Source: Plantimonas leprariae
Lineage (GTDB): Bacteria; Pseudomonadota; Alphaproteobacteria; Rhizobiales; Rhizobiaceae
Direction: 5' to 3'
Assembly: GCF_008802405.1 (NCBI RefSeq)
Contig: NZ_VZDO01000001.1
Coordinates: 1 to 64,000, forward strand
Length of the DNA: 64,000 bases
The notes under the pieces were generated by a model. The model made no database searches. It was not told the DNA's origin and was given only the letters and a program-made list of their open reading frames with translations. A program made the translations under genes and the position numbers. Below, piece after piece: positions 51,251 through 59,859 of the stretch. The number at the start of each line of letters is the position of its first letter. Within the stretch, counting starts at the first letter, position 1.

Positions 51251-51285
51251 CGAAAAGAAAAGGCCCCGCCGAACCGGCGGGGCCA
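51251..51285 (-). terminator. Rho-independent terminator after gapR
   Basis: On the minus strand, GGCCCCGCCG / CGGCGGGGCC with a short loop is followed by CTTTTCTTTTCG. It stands about 30 bases after the gapR stop. Confidence 0.85.
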
Positions 51286-51313
51286 CCTTCCGAATTGCGT
51301 TTCGATGCAGTCG

Positions 51314-51586
51314 TCAGGCCGCCTTGGCGAGCGGTTCCTCGCTGTCGGCCATCGCCTTCATATAGAGGTCGAGCAGCGTGTCGTGCTCGTCGCGCTCGTC
51401 CTGGTCCTGCTTGCGCAGCTTGATGATCTCCTTGAGGATCTTCACGTCAAAGCCCTCGCCCTTCGCCTCGGCGAAGACTTCCTTCTTGCCTTCGTTGAGA
51501 TCGGCGATCTCCTGGTCGAGCTGCTCGATCCGCTCGATGAAGGACCGGATCCGGCCGCCCGAGGCTGTGGATACGTCGTCGCTCAT
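51314..51586 (-). CDS. gapR: GapR-like DUF2312 nucleoid-associated protein
   Basis: A 90-residue DUF2312 protein, the family of Caulobacter GapR, which clamps overtwisted AT-rich DNA ahead of replication forks and helps topoisomerases. The long helix (RIRSFIERIEQLDQEIADL), the family signature VFAEAKGEGFDVKILKEIIK and the Arg/Lys-rich RKQDQDERDEHDTLL are intact. AAGGAGC before the ATG gives a strong ribosome site, and a strong terminator follows, so it is monocistronic and probably well expressed. Confidence 0.92.
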   Translation of the reverse strand: MSDDVSTASGGRIRSFIERIEQLDQEIADLNEGKKEVFAEAKGEGFDVKILKEIIKLRKQDQDERDEHDTLLDLYMKAMADSEEPLAKAA

Positions 51587-51646
51587 GGTTGCTCCTTTGC
51601 AAAAACTGGCAAGCGGAACTTGTGGCAAAGGAAGGTAAGCGAGGAC

Positions 51647-51838
51647 TTAATTCCGGACGACCCGACGCAGGCGCTCACGGTCGCGGATGACCGCAAATCG
51701 GGAGATTTCGTCGCCTTCGATGCGCGCCGCGCGCACCAGATCGTCGACGGCTTGGCAGTGGGAACGCTTCAACGCTTCCACCGTCGAAATGCGGCCGGTC
51801 AGGTAGTCGGCAAGGATGCTCGTTAGCGATTCTTGCAT
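51647..51838 (-). CDS. Small conserved-looking protein, function unknown
   Basis: A 63-residue predicted helical protein (MQESLTSILADYLTGRISTV...) ending in an Arg/Val-rich helix, with no cysteine. AGGGG nine bases upstream supports the ATG at 51838. I do not recognise the family; two short helices with a basic C-terminus could bind nucleic acid, which is only a guess. It lies just upstream of gapR in the same direction, with an AT-rich stretch (51960-52010) before it. Confidence 0.6.
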   Translation of the reverse strand: MQESLTSILADYLTGRISTVEALKRSHCQAVDDLVRAARIEGDEISRFAVIRDRERLRRVVRN

Positions 51839-52046
51839 CGCGAATTCCCCTTTTCGCTAAACCCCACGGAGGCGAAGCTGGACCGACTTCGAGTCCGGAC
51901 AAGGTCGAAATTGCGGCGGGAAAGCGGCGAGCTTGGACATCCGGCGTTGAAACAATCGCTTAAGCTTCGTGAAAAATTTTTTTGGCCAATTGACGAAAAA
52001 TTCACTCATTTGGGCCTGTGCGTCGGGTTCCTAGGAAATCGTTCCC

Positions 52047-52472
52047 TTAATCCACGAGAAGCGCCTCGACCGCCAAGGCGTAGGACAGCGGTCCGAAGCC
52101 CGCGACGACCCCGCGGCAGACGCCGGCGATGAACGAACGGTGGCGGAAATCCTCGCGCGCGTGGATGTTCGACAGATGCACCTCGACCACGATGGCCTTC
52201 GCCCCGGCGATGGCATCGCGGATGGCGATCGAGGTGTGGGTGTAGGCGCCGGCATTCAGCGCCACCGGCACATCCGACAGGCCGGCTTCCTGGATCCAGT
52301 CGACGAGCTGGCCTTCGCGATTGGTCTGCCGGAAGTCGATCGCGGCGCGACCGTCGAAACGGGCGCGAAGGTCGGCCTCGATGTCGGCGAGCGACTTCGT
52401 GCCGTAGACGCCGGGCTCGCGCGTGCCGAGGAGGTTGAGGTTCGGGCCGTTGAGAACGAGGATCTTCTGCAT
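52047..52472 (-). CDS. aroQ: Type II 3-dehydroquinate dehydratase
   Basis: A 141-residue cytoplasmic enzyme of the shikimate pathway, forming a dodecamer. LVLNGPNLNLLGTREP at the N-terminus, the catalytic Tyr in PGVYGTKSL, NAGAYTHTSIAIRDA, and the catalytic His in EVHLSNIHARE followed by the RHRS motif are all present. It starts two bases after the stop of the upstream hydrolase gene, so it is coupled to that gene; it is not with other aro genes. Confidence 0.96.
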   Translation of the reverse strand: MQKILVLNGPNLNLLGTREPGVYGTKSLADIEADLRARFDGRAAIDFRQTNREGQLVDWIQEAGLSDVPVALNAGAYTHTSIAIRDAIAGAKAIVVEVHLSNIHAREDFRHRSFIAGVCRGVVAGFGPLSYALAVEALLVD

Positions 52473-52474
52473 CG

Positions 52475-53539
52475 TCAGGACTCCAGCGCCCCCGGCTTCT
52501 TGACGGTCGCGGAAGGGCGCGAACCGAGGAGCTTCATCAGATCCTCCCCGACCCGAGTGGAGCGCTGGCTGCGCCGGGTGAGGATCAGGCCGGCCTGCGG
52601 CGCGGTGACGGCGACCTCGCCCTCCGCCTCGCCGGGGCTGGCGATGACGGTCGCGACGAGTTGCCCTTCCTCCACCCGGTCCCCCGGCCGCGCGTGAAAG
52701 AGGATCGCGCCGCCCACCGGCGCGCGGATCATCTCGACATTGTCGAGCGGCGTCGCCTCGCCCGGCCATTCGGCCGGCGGCTCGACGCCTTCGTCGCGGA
52801 TCGTGCCGCGGGCGACGAGGAAGCGGTAGAGGCCGAGCGCGTCGGCTTCGGCCAGCTCCGGCGAAACGTCGGCGCGCCCGCGCAACTCGACCGTCGTCAC
52901 GGCGAGACGGCGCCAGTCGGGATCGTCGTCCGGCAGCGCGCGGTAGGGCGCATAGGCGGCCTCCTCGAAGGCGCCGTCCGACGAGTCCCGCCACGCCAGC
53001 ACCGCTTCAGAGCCGAGCGAGGCGGCGAGGTCCCGCATATGCGGCCAGAAGGGCGCAGGCACGTAGATGTAGTTCAGGGATTCGTCGTCGCAGTGGAGGT
53101 CGAGCACGAGGTCGGCACCGAGGGCGAGCTTGAGGAGCCGGGCCTTCAGGCGCTTCTCGGCGGCGACCGGCGCGTCGTCGCCGGGAAGACCCGACGTGTC
53201 GGTCGTATCCAGGAGCGGGAAGTCGCGGTTGTAGTTCGTGCGGGAGTGGAACGAGAAGCGGCCCATATGCTCCGAGAAGAGGTGCTCGCCGGCGGCGATG
53301 GGATTGGCGTGCGGCACGACGGTGACGTCGCCGAGGAGCCGACCGTCGCGTTCCGCCTCGGCCAGCATCGGCACCAGCCGGTGCAGGGCGACGACGCCCG
53401 GCAGCTCGTTCGCGTGCAGCGCCGCCTGCAGATAGGCGGAAGGCGCGCCGCCGCCCGTGGCGCGGAAGCGCAGGACAGGCAGCCGCCATTCGGTGCCGGG
53501 CGTGTCGCCGCGCACCACCTCGACCGTCTTCTCCACCAT
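52475..53539 (-). CDS. Succinylglutamate desuccinylase/aspartoacylase-family zinc hydrolase
   Basis: A 354-residue M14-like deacylase. The zinc ligands are in ALHANELPG (His and Glu) and in VLDLHCDDESL (His); the catalytic Glu is presumably in TTVELRGRADVS. A C-terminal beta-barrel-like domain with GAILFHARPGDRVEEGQ resembles a biotinyl-type fold often attached to this family. The substrate is unknown: N-acyl amino acids or ectoine-type compounds are possible. It is coupled to aroQ by 2 bases. Confidence 0.82.
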   Translation of the reverse strand: MVEKTVEVVRGDTPGTEWRLPVLRFRATGGGAPSAYLQAALHANELPGVVALHRLVPMLAEAERDGRLLGDVTVVPHANPIAAGEHLFSEHMGRFSFHSRTNYNRDFPLLDTTDTSGLPGDDAPVAAEKRLKARLLKLALGADLVLDLHCDDESLNYIYVPAPFWPHMRDLAASLGSEAVLAWRDSSDGAFEEAAYAPYRALPDDDPDWRRLAVTTVELRGRADVSPELAEADALGLYRFLVARGTIRDEGVEPPAEWPGEATPLDNVEMIRAPVGGAILFHARPGDRVEEGQLVATVIASPGEAEGEVAVTAPQAGLILTRRSQRSTRVGEDLMKLLGSRPSATVKKPGALES

Positions 53540-53697
53540 GCCGACCCTCGCGCCCGCCTCGCCTCGATTCGGCGCCACGCATAAACCTCTGCACGGAAAA
53601 TGCCACTGCTGCGGCAGGCATGAGCGCCGCGCATGGAAGCCCTGCCGGATCGGGCCTTCAACCAGCCGGCACGCAGCCCGATCTCAAGTATCGAAAC

Positions 53698-53886
53698 ATG
53701 GAGACGCAGATGACCGCCGCCGGCCCCACCCGATCCTTCCGCTCCGCCCTCGCCGCAATCGCGACGACGCTGGCCGGCGCACGCGACTGCGCCAGCGCGG
53801 CGGAGGCCGGACGCCGCCCGTCCGACCGGGCGCTCCGCGCCGTCGGCATCGCGCGCCGCGACTGGGACGGCATCGGCTCGCGCTGA
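53698..53886 (+). CDS. Small DUF1127-like protein
   Basis: A 62-residue protein. The C-terminal RRPSDRALRAVGIARRDWD resembles the DUF1127 motif (S-D-x-x-L-x-D-I-G-I/L-x-R-x-D). The N-terminal half is Ala-rich. Such small proteins are common and often abundant in rhizobia, where they are linked to stress, phosphate or motility control. The start is taken at the ATG at 53698; another frame start lies further upstream. Small size and loose motif limit certainty. Confidence 0.55.
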   Translation: METQMTAAGPTRSFRSALAAIATTLAGARDCASAAEAGRRPSDRALRAVGIARRDWDGIGSR

Positions 53887-53921
53887 ACCGCCCCCCGGCG
53901 CGGCCGCCCCCCTTCCCCGCC

Positions 53922-54551
53922 TCAGTGCAGGAAGGCGAAGGTTCCCGGCCGAAGCTGCTCGACCCCTTCGAGCAGCATCTTCACCGCGACGTAGAGGATG
54001 ATCGCGAGGCCCACATAGGCGATCCAGCGATAGCGCTGGAGCAGCCCGGCGATGAGGCTGGCGGCCAGACCCATCAGCCCGATCGACAGGACCAGGCCGA
54101 CGATCAGCACCCAGAGGTGCTCGCCGGCCGCGCCCGCGACCGCGAGCACGTTGTCGAGCGACATCGACACGTCCGCGACGACGATCTGCCAGACCGCCTG
54201 GCCAAGAGTTTTACGTCCCGCACGGCCTTCGGCTTCCGCGATCTCGGCGTCGGGGTCGTGCTGCGGCTGGCGCAGCTCGCGCCACATCTTCCAGCAAACG
54301 TAGAGGAGCAGCAGGCCGCCGGCGACGAGAAGCGCGCCGCCGAAGCCGAGCAGCCATTGCGTGGTCGCGGCGAAGACGATGCGCAGCACCGTCGCGGCGA
54401 TGATGCCGACGAGGATCGCCCGCGCGCGCTGCTCCTTCGGCAGGCCGGCCGCCGCGAGACCGATGACGATGGCGTTGTCGCCGGCGAGCACCAGATCGAT
54501 CATCACGATCTGCAGCAGCGCCGTCAGCGAGTCGACGGTCAGAAAATCCAT
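53922..54551 (-). CDS. TerC-family integral membrane protein
   Basis: A 209-residue, seven-helix protein of the TerC family. The two acidic membrane motifs DLVLAGDNAIVIGLA (helix 1) and DVSMSLDNVLAVAGA (middle helix) are intact; these hold conserved Asp/Asn pairs for metal, probably Mn(II), transport. An acidic loop (PQHDPDAEIAEAEG) lies between them. The family is linked to manganese export and to tellurite resistance in some members. No yybP-ykoY-type riboswitch was recognised in the leader. Confidence 0.9.
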   Translation of the reverse strand: MDFLTVDSLTALLQIVMIDLVLAGDNAIVIGLAAAGLPKEQRARAILVGIIAATVLRIVFAATTQWLLGFGGALLVAGGLLLLYVCWKMWRELRQPQHDPDAEIAEAEGRAGRKTLGQAVWQIVVADVSMSLDNVLAVAGAAGEHLWVLIVGLVLSIGLMGLAASLIAGLLQRYRWIAYVGLAIILYVAVKMLLEGVEQLRPGTFAFLH

Positions 54552-54739
54552 TCGCTCAACCTTGTCCCCGAGCGCACTTCCACCGTCCGGCCGTCGGCGA
54601 GCCGGGAGGCGGTTCGCGCATTTCTCCGATCGCAATCCAGGTTCGCCCCATGCCCGGACTCGCGGGCGGACCATCGGCGGCGGGGCGGGCGCAAGTCAAT
54701 GCCGATCGCGCCGCCGGAGCGCACCGGCTCGTTGTTTCT

Positions 54740-55702
54740 TCACGGCTGGAGGGTGCCGATCCCGATCAGCACCCGCTGCGTTTCGGCCATGGTCCGCGTG
54801 AGTTCGGCGCGGAAGGCATCGCCGTCGAGATAGGCGTCGTCCCAGCCGTTGCGCCGAAGCGCCTCCTTCCAGCTTGCGCTCGCGGCCATCGCCTTCACGT
54901 CGGCGGCGATCCGCGCCACCTGCGCCTCGTCGAGGCCGGGAGCGGCGGCGACCATGCGCCAGTTGCGCATCGTCACGTCGACGCCCGCCTCCTTCAGCGT
55001 CGGCGCGTCGATGCCGCCGGCACGCCGTTCGCCGGTAACGGCAAGGAGCCGCAGCCGGCCCGCCGCGACCTCCTTCGCGAAGTCGCCTGCACCGGAAATC
55101 CCGGCCGCCGCCTCCCCTGCGAGGATGGCCGCCAGCACCTCGCCGCCGCCGGAAAAGGCGACGTAGTCGACGGCCCGCGGGTCGGCGCCGACCGCCTCGG
55201 CCAGCAGCGCCGCGGTGATCTGGTCCGCCCCGCCCGTGGAGCCGCCGGCGACGGCGAGCGCGCCGGGATTGTCCTTGAAGGCCTTCAGGAAGTCGCCGAT
55301 CGTCCGGAAGGGCGACGCTGCGGCGACCACGATCGCCTCGGGCTCGCCGGCGAGGCGCGCGATCGGCGTCACCTGATCCAGCGTCACCGTCGAGCGGTCG
55401 GCGAGGATCGCGCCGACCATCGCGTCGCCGCCGACGATGAGAGCCGACGGGTCGCCCTCCTTCTCCGCCGCGAACTGCGCGAGGCCGATCGTCCCGCCGG
55501 CGCCCGGTATGTTCACGACGGCGACGTCGCTGGCGATCTTCGCGTCCCGCATCGCGGCCTGCATGGCGCGGGCGGTCCGGTCCCAGCCGCCGCCTGCCGC
55601 GGCCGGAGCCGTGATCTCGTATCGCGCGGCTTGCGCGCCGGCCCGCCCGCACAGGAGTGCCAGCGCGATCATCGCGGCCGCGCCGAGAAGCGATCCCTTC
55701 AT
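54740..55702 (-). CDS. Orphan TctC-family extracytoplasmic solute receptor
   Basis: A 320-residue tripartite tricarboxylate transporter receptor protein. The signal peptide ends near CGRAGAQ, ITAPAAAGGGWDRTARAMQ is the family hallmark, NIPGAGGTIGL follows, and GGSTGGADQITAALLAEAVG holds the ligand-binding loop. Typical TctA and TctB membrane partners are absent nearby, so the protein must work with a distant transporter or as a stand-alone sensor. It lies between terC and the copper ATPase on the same strand. Confidence 0.9.
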   Translation of the reverse strand: MKGSLLGAAAMIALALLCGRAGAQAARYEITAPAAAGGGWDRTARAMQAAMRDAKIASDVAVVNIPGAGGTIGLAQFAAEKEGDPSALIVGGDAMVGAILADRSTVTLDQVTPIARLAGEPEAIVVAAASPFRTIGDFLKAFKDNPGALAVAGGSTGGADQITAALLAEAVGADPRAVDYVAFSGGGEVLAAILAGEAAAGISGAGDFAKEVAAGRLRLLAVTGERRAGGIDAPTLKEAGVDVTMRNWRMVAAAPGLDEAQVARIAADVKAMAASASWKEALRRNGWDDAYLDGDAFRAELTRTMAETQRVLIGIGTLQP

Positions 55703-55799
55703 GCGTTTCTCCCGAACGAGCGGGCGATGCGCACCGCTCGCTCGCGGATGCCGCCCGGCGGCAATATGGCGGTCCGGCGGCCGCCGGCATCCCCGCGCG

Positions 55800-58358
55800 T
55801 CAGCGGCCTTGCGTCGGGGGCGCTTCCCGAAGGTCCAGCGTCCGCAGCCTCAGGGCGTTGGCGATCACGGAGACCGAGGACAGGCTCATCGCGGCGGCCG
55901 CCAGCATCGGCGACAGCAGCCAGCCGAAGACCGGATAGAGCACGCCCGCCGCCACCGGCACGCCGACGGCGTTGTAGACGAAGGCGAAGAACAGGTTCTG
56001 CCGAACGTTGCGGATCGTCGCCTTCGCGAGGCGCCGGGCTCTGGCGATGCCGGCGAGGTCGCCTTTCACCAGCGTGATACCGGCGCTTTCCATCGCGACG
56101 TCCGCCCCCGTGCCCATGGCGATGCCGACCGCCGCGCCGGCCAGCGCCGGAGCGTCGTTCACGCCGTCGCCCGCGACCGCGACGCGCCTGCCCCGGCCCT
56201 GCAACTCCTCGACCAGCGCCAGCTTGCCCTCGGGCAGGAGACCGGCCCGGACGTCGTCGATGCCGAGCGCCTTGGCGACGCCGGCCGCAGTGCCCGGCTC
56301 GTCGCCGGTCGCCATGACGACGCGGACACCTTCGGCGTGAAGCGCTCGGATCGCATCCCGCGCGGAAGGCTTGATCGGGTCCGCGACGGCGAGAAGGCCG
56401 GCGGCCTTGCCGTCCACCGCAACGAACATCGCGGTCTTGCCTTCGCCGCGCAGCCGTTCGGCCTCCGCCTCCAGCGCCTTCGCCACCTCGACGCCGCCGT
56501 CCCGGAGCATCGCCCGGTTGCCGATCGCGACCGCGCGTCCCTCGACCGTGCCGGCGAGACCCTTGCCGGTCGCCGCCTCGACGCCTGTCGCATCCGGCAG
56601 TTGCAGGCCATGCCCTGCCGCACCGGCGACGATCGCCGCCGCCAGCGGGTGTTCCGAGCCCCGCTCCAGCGCCGCGGCGAGCCGCAGCATCGCCTCGCCG
56701 TCGCCGCCCTCGGCAGGAACGACGTCGACGAGGCGCGGCTGGCCTTCGGTGAGCGTCCCGGTCTTGTCGACCACCAGCGTGTCGACGCTCGCGAGACGCT
56801 CCAGCGCCTCGGCGTCGCGGATCAGGACGCCGGCCTGCGCGCCGCGCCCGGTCGCCGTCATGATCGAGACCGGCGTCGCGAGGCCGAGCGCGCAGGGACA
56901 GGCGATGATCAGCACCGACACCGCCGCGACGAGGCCGTGCGCCAAGGCGGGCTCGGGTCCGAGCGCCCACCAGAGCGCGAATGCGAGCAGCGCGACCGCC
57001 GCCACCGCCGGCACGAAGACGCCCGCGACTCGGTCCGCCAGCCCTTGGATCGGCGCACGCGAGCGCTGCGCCTTCCCCACCATTTCGACGATCCGGGCGA
57101 GCACCGTGTCGGCCCCGACCGCTTCGGCGCGCATGACGAGCGCACCGCGCCCGTTCAGCGTGCCGCCGGTGAGCCGGTCGCCCTCCCCCTTCGCGACCGG
57201 TGCGGACTCGCCGGTGAGGATGCTCTCGTCGACGAAGGAGCGGCCCTCGATCACCGCGCCGTCCACCGGCACGCTCATCCCCGGCGGCACGCGCAGCCGG
57301 TCGCCCGTCCGCACCTCGCCGAGCGGCACGTCCGCCTCCGTTCCGTCCGCACCGATGCGGCGCGCGGTCTTCGGCGCGAGGTCGAGCAGCGCGCGGATGG
57401 CGGAACCGGTCCGCTCGCGCGCCCTGAGTTCCAGGATCTGCCCGACGAAGACCAGCGCGACGATCACGGCGGAGGCTTCGAAATAGACCGGCACGCTCGC
57501 TTCCATGCCCGCCATCCCGGCGCGGAACGAGGCGGGGAACAGCCCCGGCAGGAAGGCGGCGAGGACGCTGTAGCCATAGGCCGCGCCGACGCCGAGCCCG
57601 ATCAGCGTCCACATGTTGGGCGAGCGGTTGCGGAGCGAGGCAAGCGCCCGCCGGAAGAAGGGCGCGGCGGCCCAGACCACCACGGGCGTCGCCAGGAGGA
57701 ACTCGGCGAAGACCGCCGCGCGTTCGCCGAGCCAGGCGCGGAACGGCAGGCCGAGCATCGACCCCATGGAGATCAGCAGCAGCGGCACGGCGCAGGCGAC
57801 GCTGACGAGCAGGCGGCGGGTGAAATCCACCCGCTCCGGGTTCGGTCCGCCATCTCCTGCTGCCGGCGTCATCGGCTCCAGCGCCATGCCGCATTTCGGG
57901 CAGTCCGCCGGCCCGTCGCTGACGACCTCCGGATGCATCGGGCAGGTCCATTTCGAACCGGGCGCGGCCGCCGGTTCGGGGCGCGGCCAGTTGCCGAGAT
58001 AGCCGGCGGGATCGGCCTCGAACTTCGCCTGGCAGCCGGCGGAACAGAAATAGAAGCGCGTCCCCTCGTGCTTCGCCATATATCGGGCGGAGGCGCGGTC
58101 CACCTCCATGTCGCAGACCGGGTCCTTCGCGGTCAGGTAGCCCTCCGGCGCAGCCTCGAACTTCTTCCGGCAGCCTTCGCAGCAGAAACGGAAGGTCCGC
58201 CCGGCATGCGTCGCCTCCGGCTTGCCGGCGCCCGGGTCCACCATCATCCCGCAGACCGGATCGCGGACGGCTTCCGGCGCAGCGGCGGATGCGTGCGCAT
58301 GATGGTCGTGGTGGTGATGGGCGGCGTGGTCGCCGCCGTCGTGATGCCGGTCGGTCAT
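55800..58358 (-). CDS. copA: Copper-translocating P1B-type ATPase with YHS and HMBD domains
   Basis: An 852-residue Cu(I) ATPase. The N-terminus is His-rich (about 14 His among the first 24 residues). Two YHS-type domains follow (RDPVCGMMVD...FCCEGC and KDPVCDMEVD...FCSAGC), then an HMBD domain with TCPMHPEV and CPKCGMAL. The pump has the CPC motif IIACPCALGLATP, phosphorylation motif DKTGTLTEG, TGES, and the nucleotide motifs SEHPLAAAI (HP) and GDGVNDAPAL. The usual HMA domain is missing. The start at 58358 lies downstream of a CueR-type operator. Confidence 0.95.
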   Translation of the reverse strand: MTDRHHDGGDHAAHHHHDHHAHASAAAPEAVRDPVCGMMVDPGAGKPEATHAGRTFRFCCEGCRKKFEAAPEGYLTAKDPVCDMEVDRASARYMAKHEGTRFYFCSAGCQAKFEADPAGYLGNWPRPEPAAAPGSKWTCPMHPEVVSDGPADCPKCGMALEPMTPAAGDGGPNPERVDFTRRLLVSVACAVPLLLISMGSMLGLPFRAWLGERAAVFAEFLLATPVVVWAAAPFFRRALASLRNRSPNMWTLIGLGVGAAYGYSVLAAFLPGLFPASFRAGMAGMEASVPVYFEASAVIVALVFVGQILELRARERTGSAIRALLDLAPKTARRIGADGTEADVPLGEVRTGDRLRVPPGMSVPVDGAVIEGRSFVDESILTGESAPVAKGEGDRLTGGTLNGRGALVMRAEAVGADTVLARIVEMVGKAQRSRAPIQGLADRVAGVFVPAVAAVALLAFALWWALGPEPALAHGLVAAVSVLIIACPCALGLATPVSIMTATGRGAQAGVLIRDAEALERLASVDTLVVDKTGTLTEGQPRLVDVVPAEGGDGEAMLRLAAALERGSEHPLAAAIVAGAAGHGLQLPDATGVEAATGKGLAGTVEGRAVAIGNRAMLRDGGVEVAKALEAEAERLRGEGKTAMFVAVDGKAAGLLAVADPIKPSARDAIRALHAEGVRVVMATGDEPGTAAGVAKALGIDDVRAGLLPEGKLALVEELQGRGRRVAVAGDGVNDAPALAGAAVGIAMGTGADVAMESAGITLVKGDLAGIARARRLAKATIRNVRQNLFFAFVYNAVGVPVAAGVLYPVFGWLLSPMLAAAAMSLSSVSVIANALRLRTLDLREAPPTQGR

Positions 58359-58384
58359 GCGTCGGGTCCTGATGCGAGCGATGG

Positions 58385-58415
58385 GAGATGGGGCTTCCCG
58401 TTGCTGGAAGGTCAA
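58385..58415 (-). promoter_or_regulatory. CueR/MerR-type copper operator in the copA promoter
   Basis: On the minus strand, TTGACC (58415-58410) overlaps the dyad ACCTTCC-N7-GGAAGC (58412-58393). This is the CueR operator layout known from E. coli copA, with the dyad between -35 and a distant -10. The -10 itself is not well conserved. The transcript leader would be only about 20 bases. No CueR gene lies in the window. Confidence 0.7.
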
Positions 58416-58494
58416 GGATCGATGCCGTTGCTGCCGATTTGACCGCGACGGCGTCTTGCCGTTTCATCGGCCAGCAACCGACCGGAGACCCGCG

Positions 58495-59859
58495 ATGTCG
58501 CCCGAAGACCTGAGGGCCCTCATGGCCGCGGCGTCGCCGGCCCGATCCGGCGACTTCCTCGCGGGCATCGCGGCGGACACCGCCGAGACCCGCGTGAAGG
58601 CGCAGCGTCGCCTCGCCGACACCGGCCTCGCCGAGTTCTTGGAGACGCCGCTCGTCGACCCGGACGCGGACGAGGTCTCCGCGCTGATCCTTGCCCGCCA
58701 CGACGACGACGCCTTCGCACCGATCTCCCATCTCTCAGTCGGGACGTTCCGCGAATGGCTGCTCGGCGACGAGGCGACACCCGACGCCATCGCCGCCCTG
58801 CAATGGGGCCTGACGCCGGAAATGGTCGCCGCCGTCTCGAAGATCTGCCGCAGCCAGGACCTCATCGCGATCGCGCGGAAGCGTCCGGTGACCTCGGCCT
58901 TCCGCACCACGGTCGGCCTGCCCGGGCACCTCGCAGTCCGCATCCAGCCGAACCATCCGACCGACGACCCGATGGGCGTCGCGGCCTCGATCGTCGACGG
59001 CCTCCAGTTCGGTTGCGGCGACGCGGTGATCGGCATCAACCCCGCCACCGACAGTCCGGAGGCGATGATCCGTCTCCTCCACCTCATCGAGGAGCTGCGC
59101 TTGCGGCTCGGCTGTCCGGTGCAATCCTGCGTCCTCGCGCACGTGACGACGGCGCTGGCGGTGCTGGAACGCGGCGCGCCGGTGGACCTCGTGTTCCAGT
59201 CGATCGCGGGATCGGAAACCGCCAACCGCTCCTTCGGCATCGACCTCGCGATGCTGCGGGAAGCGCACGATGCCGCGGCCGAGCTGAACCGCGGAACGGT
59301 GGGGCGGAATGCCATGTATTTCGAGACCGGCCAGGGTTCGGCGCTGTCCGCCGATGCCCATCACGGCGTCGACCAGCAGACGATGGAGGCGCGGGCCTAC
59401 GCCGTCGCGCGCGAGTTCTCGCCGCTCCTCGTCAACACGGTGGTCGGCTTCATCGGGCCCGAATACCTCTACGACGGCAAGGAGATCACCCGCGCTGGGC
59501 TGGAGGACCATTTCTGCGGCAAGCTGCTCGGCCTGCCGATGGGGGTCGACGTCTGCTACACCAACCATGCCGAGGCGGACCAGAACGACATGGACGGCCT
59601 CCTGACCCTCCTCGCCGTCGCCGGCGTCAACTTCGTGATGGGCGTGCCGGGCTCGGACGACGTCATGCTGAACTACCAGTCGACCTCCTTCCACGACGCG
59701 GCCTACATCCGCCGCACGCTGGGCCTGCGCGCCGCGCCGGAGTTCGAGCGCTGGGCGGAGGAGCTCGGCATCTTCGATGCCGACGGCATGCTGGCGCCGG
59801 CGGGAGGAGACCGCTCGCTGGACCTCCTCGACCGCTCGCGGCTCTTGGAGGCCTCATGA
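58495..59859 (+). CDS. eutB: Ethanolamine ammonia-lyase large subunit
   Basis: A 454-residue subunit of the adenosylcobalamin-dependent enzyme that splits ethanolamine into acetaldehyde and ammonia. The TIM-barrel catalytic chain shows VGLPGHLAVRIQPNHPTDDP, GLQFGCGDAVIGINPATDS and YFETGQGSALSADAHHGVD, the substrate and cofactor regions of the family. CGGAGA precedes the ATG at 58495. eutC overlaps its stop. No eut microcompartment genes are nearby, as usual for aerobic proteobacteria using ethanolamine as a nitrogen source. Confidence 0.96.
   Translation: MSPEDLRALMAAASPARSGDFLAGIAADTAETRVKAQRRLADTGLAEFLETPLVDPDADEVSALILARHDDDAFAPISHLSVGTFREWLLGDEATPDAIAALQWGLTPEMVAAVSKICRSQDLIAIARKRPVTSAFRTTVGLPGHLAVRIQPNHPTDDPMGVAASIVDGLQFGCGDAVIGINPATDSPEAMIRLLHLIEELRLRLGCPVQSCVLAHVTTALAVLERGAPVDLVFQSIAGSETANRSFGIDLAMLREAHDAAAELNRGTVGRNAMYFETGQGSALSADAHHGVDQQTMEARAYAVAREFSPLLVNTVVGFIGPEYLYDGKEITRAGLEDHFCGKLLGLPMGVDVCYTNHAEADQNDMDGLLTLLAVAGVNFVMGVPGSDDVMLNYQSTSFHDAAYIRRTLGLRAAPEFERWAEELGIFDADGMLAPAGGDRSLDLLDRSRLLEAS

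Noticed and set aside
51833-52132. A 99-residue + strand frame between the small gene and aroQ
   Set aside because: It overlaps the 3' end of aroQ in antisense, ends in Arg-Pro repeats and lacks a ribosome site.
54552-54700. A manganese (yybP-ykoY) riboswitch upstream of terC
   Set aside because: The conserved loop sequences of that riboswitch were not found in the leader.
55437-58442. A 1001-residue open frame on the + strand opposite copA
   Set aside because: It is the mirror of copA in GC-rich DNA. It is rich in Arg, Asp, His and Gly without domains, while copA on the other strand has all P-type ATPase motifs.
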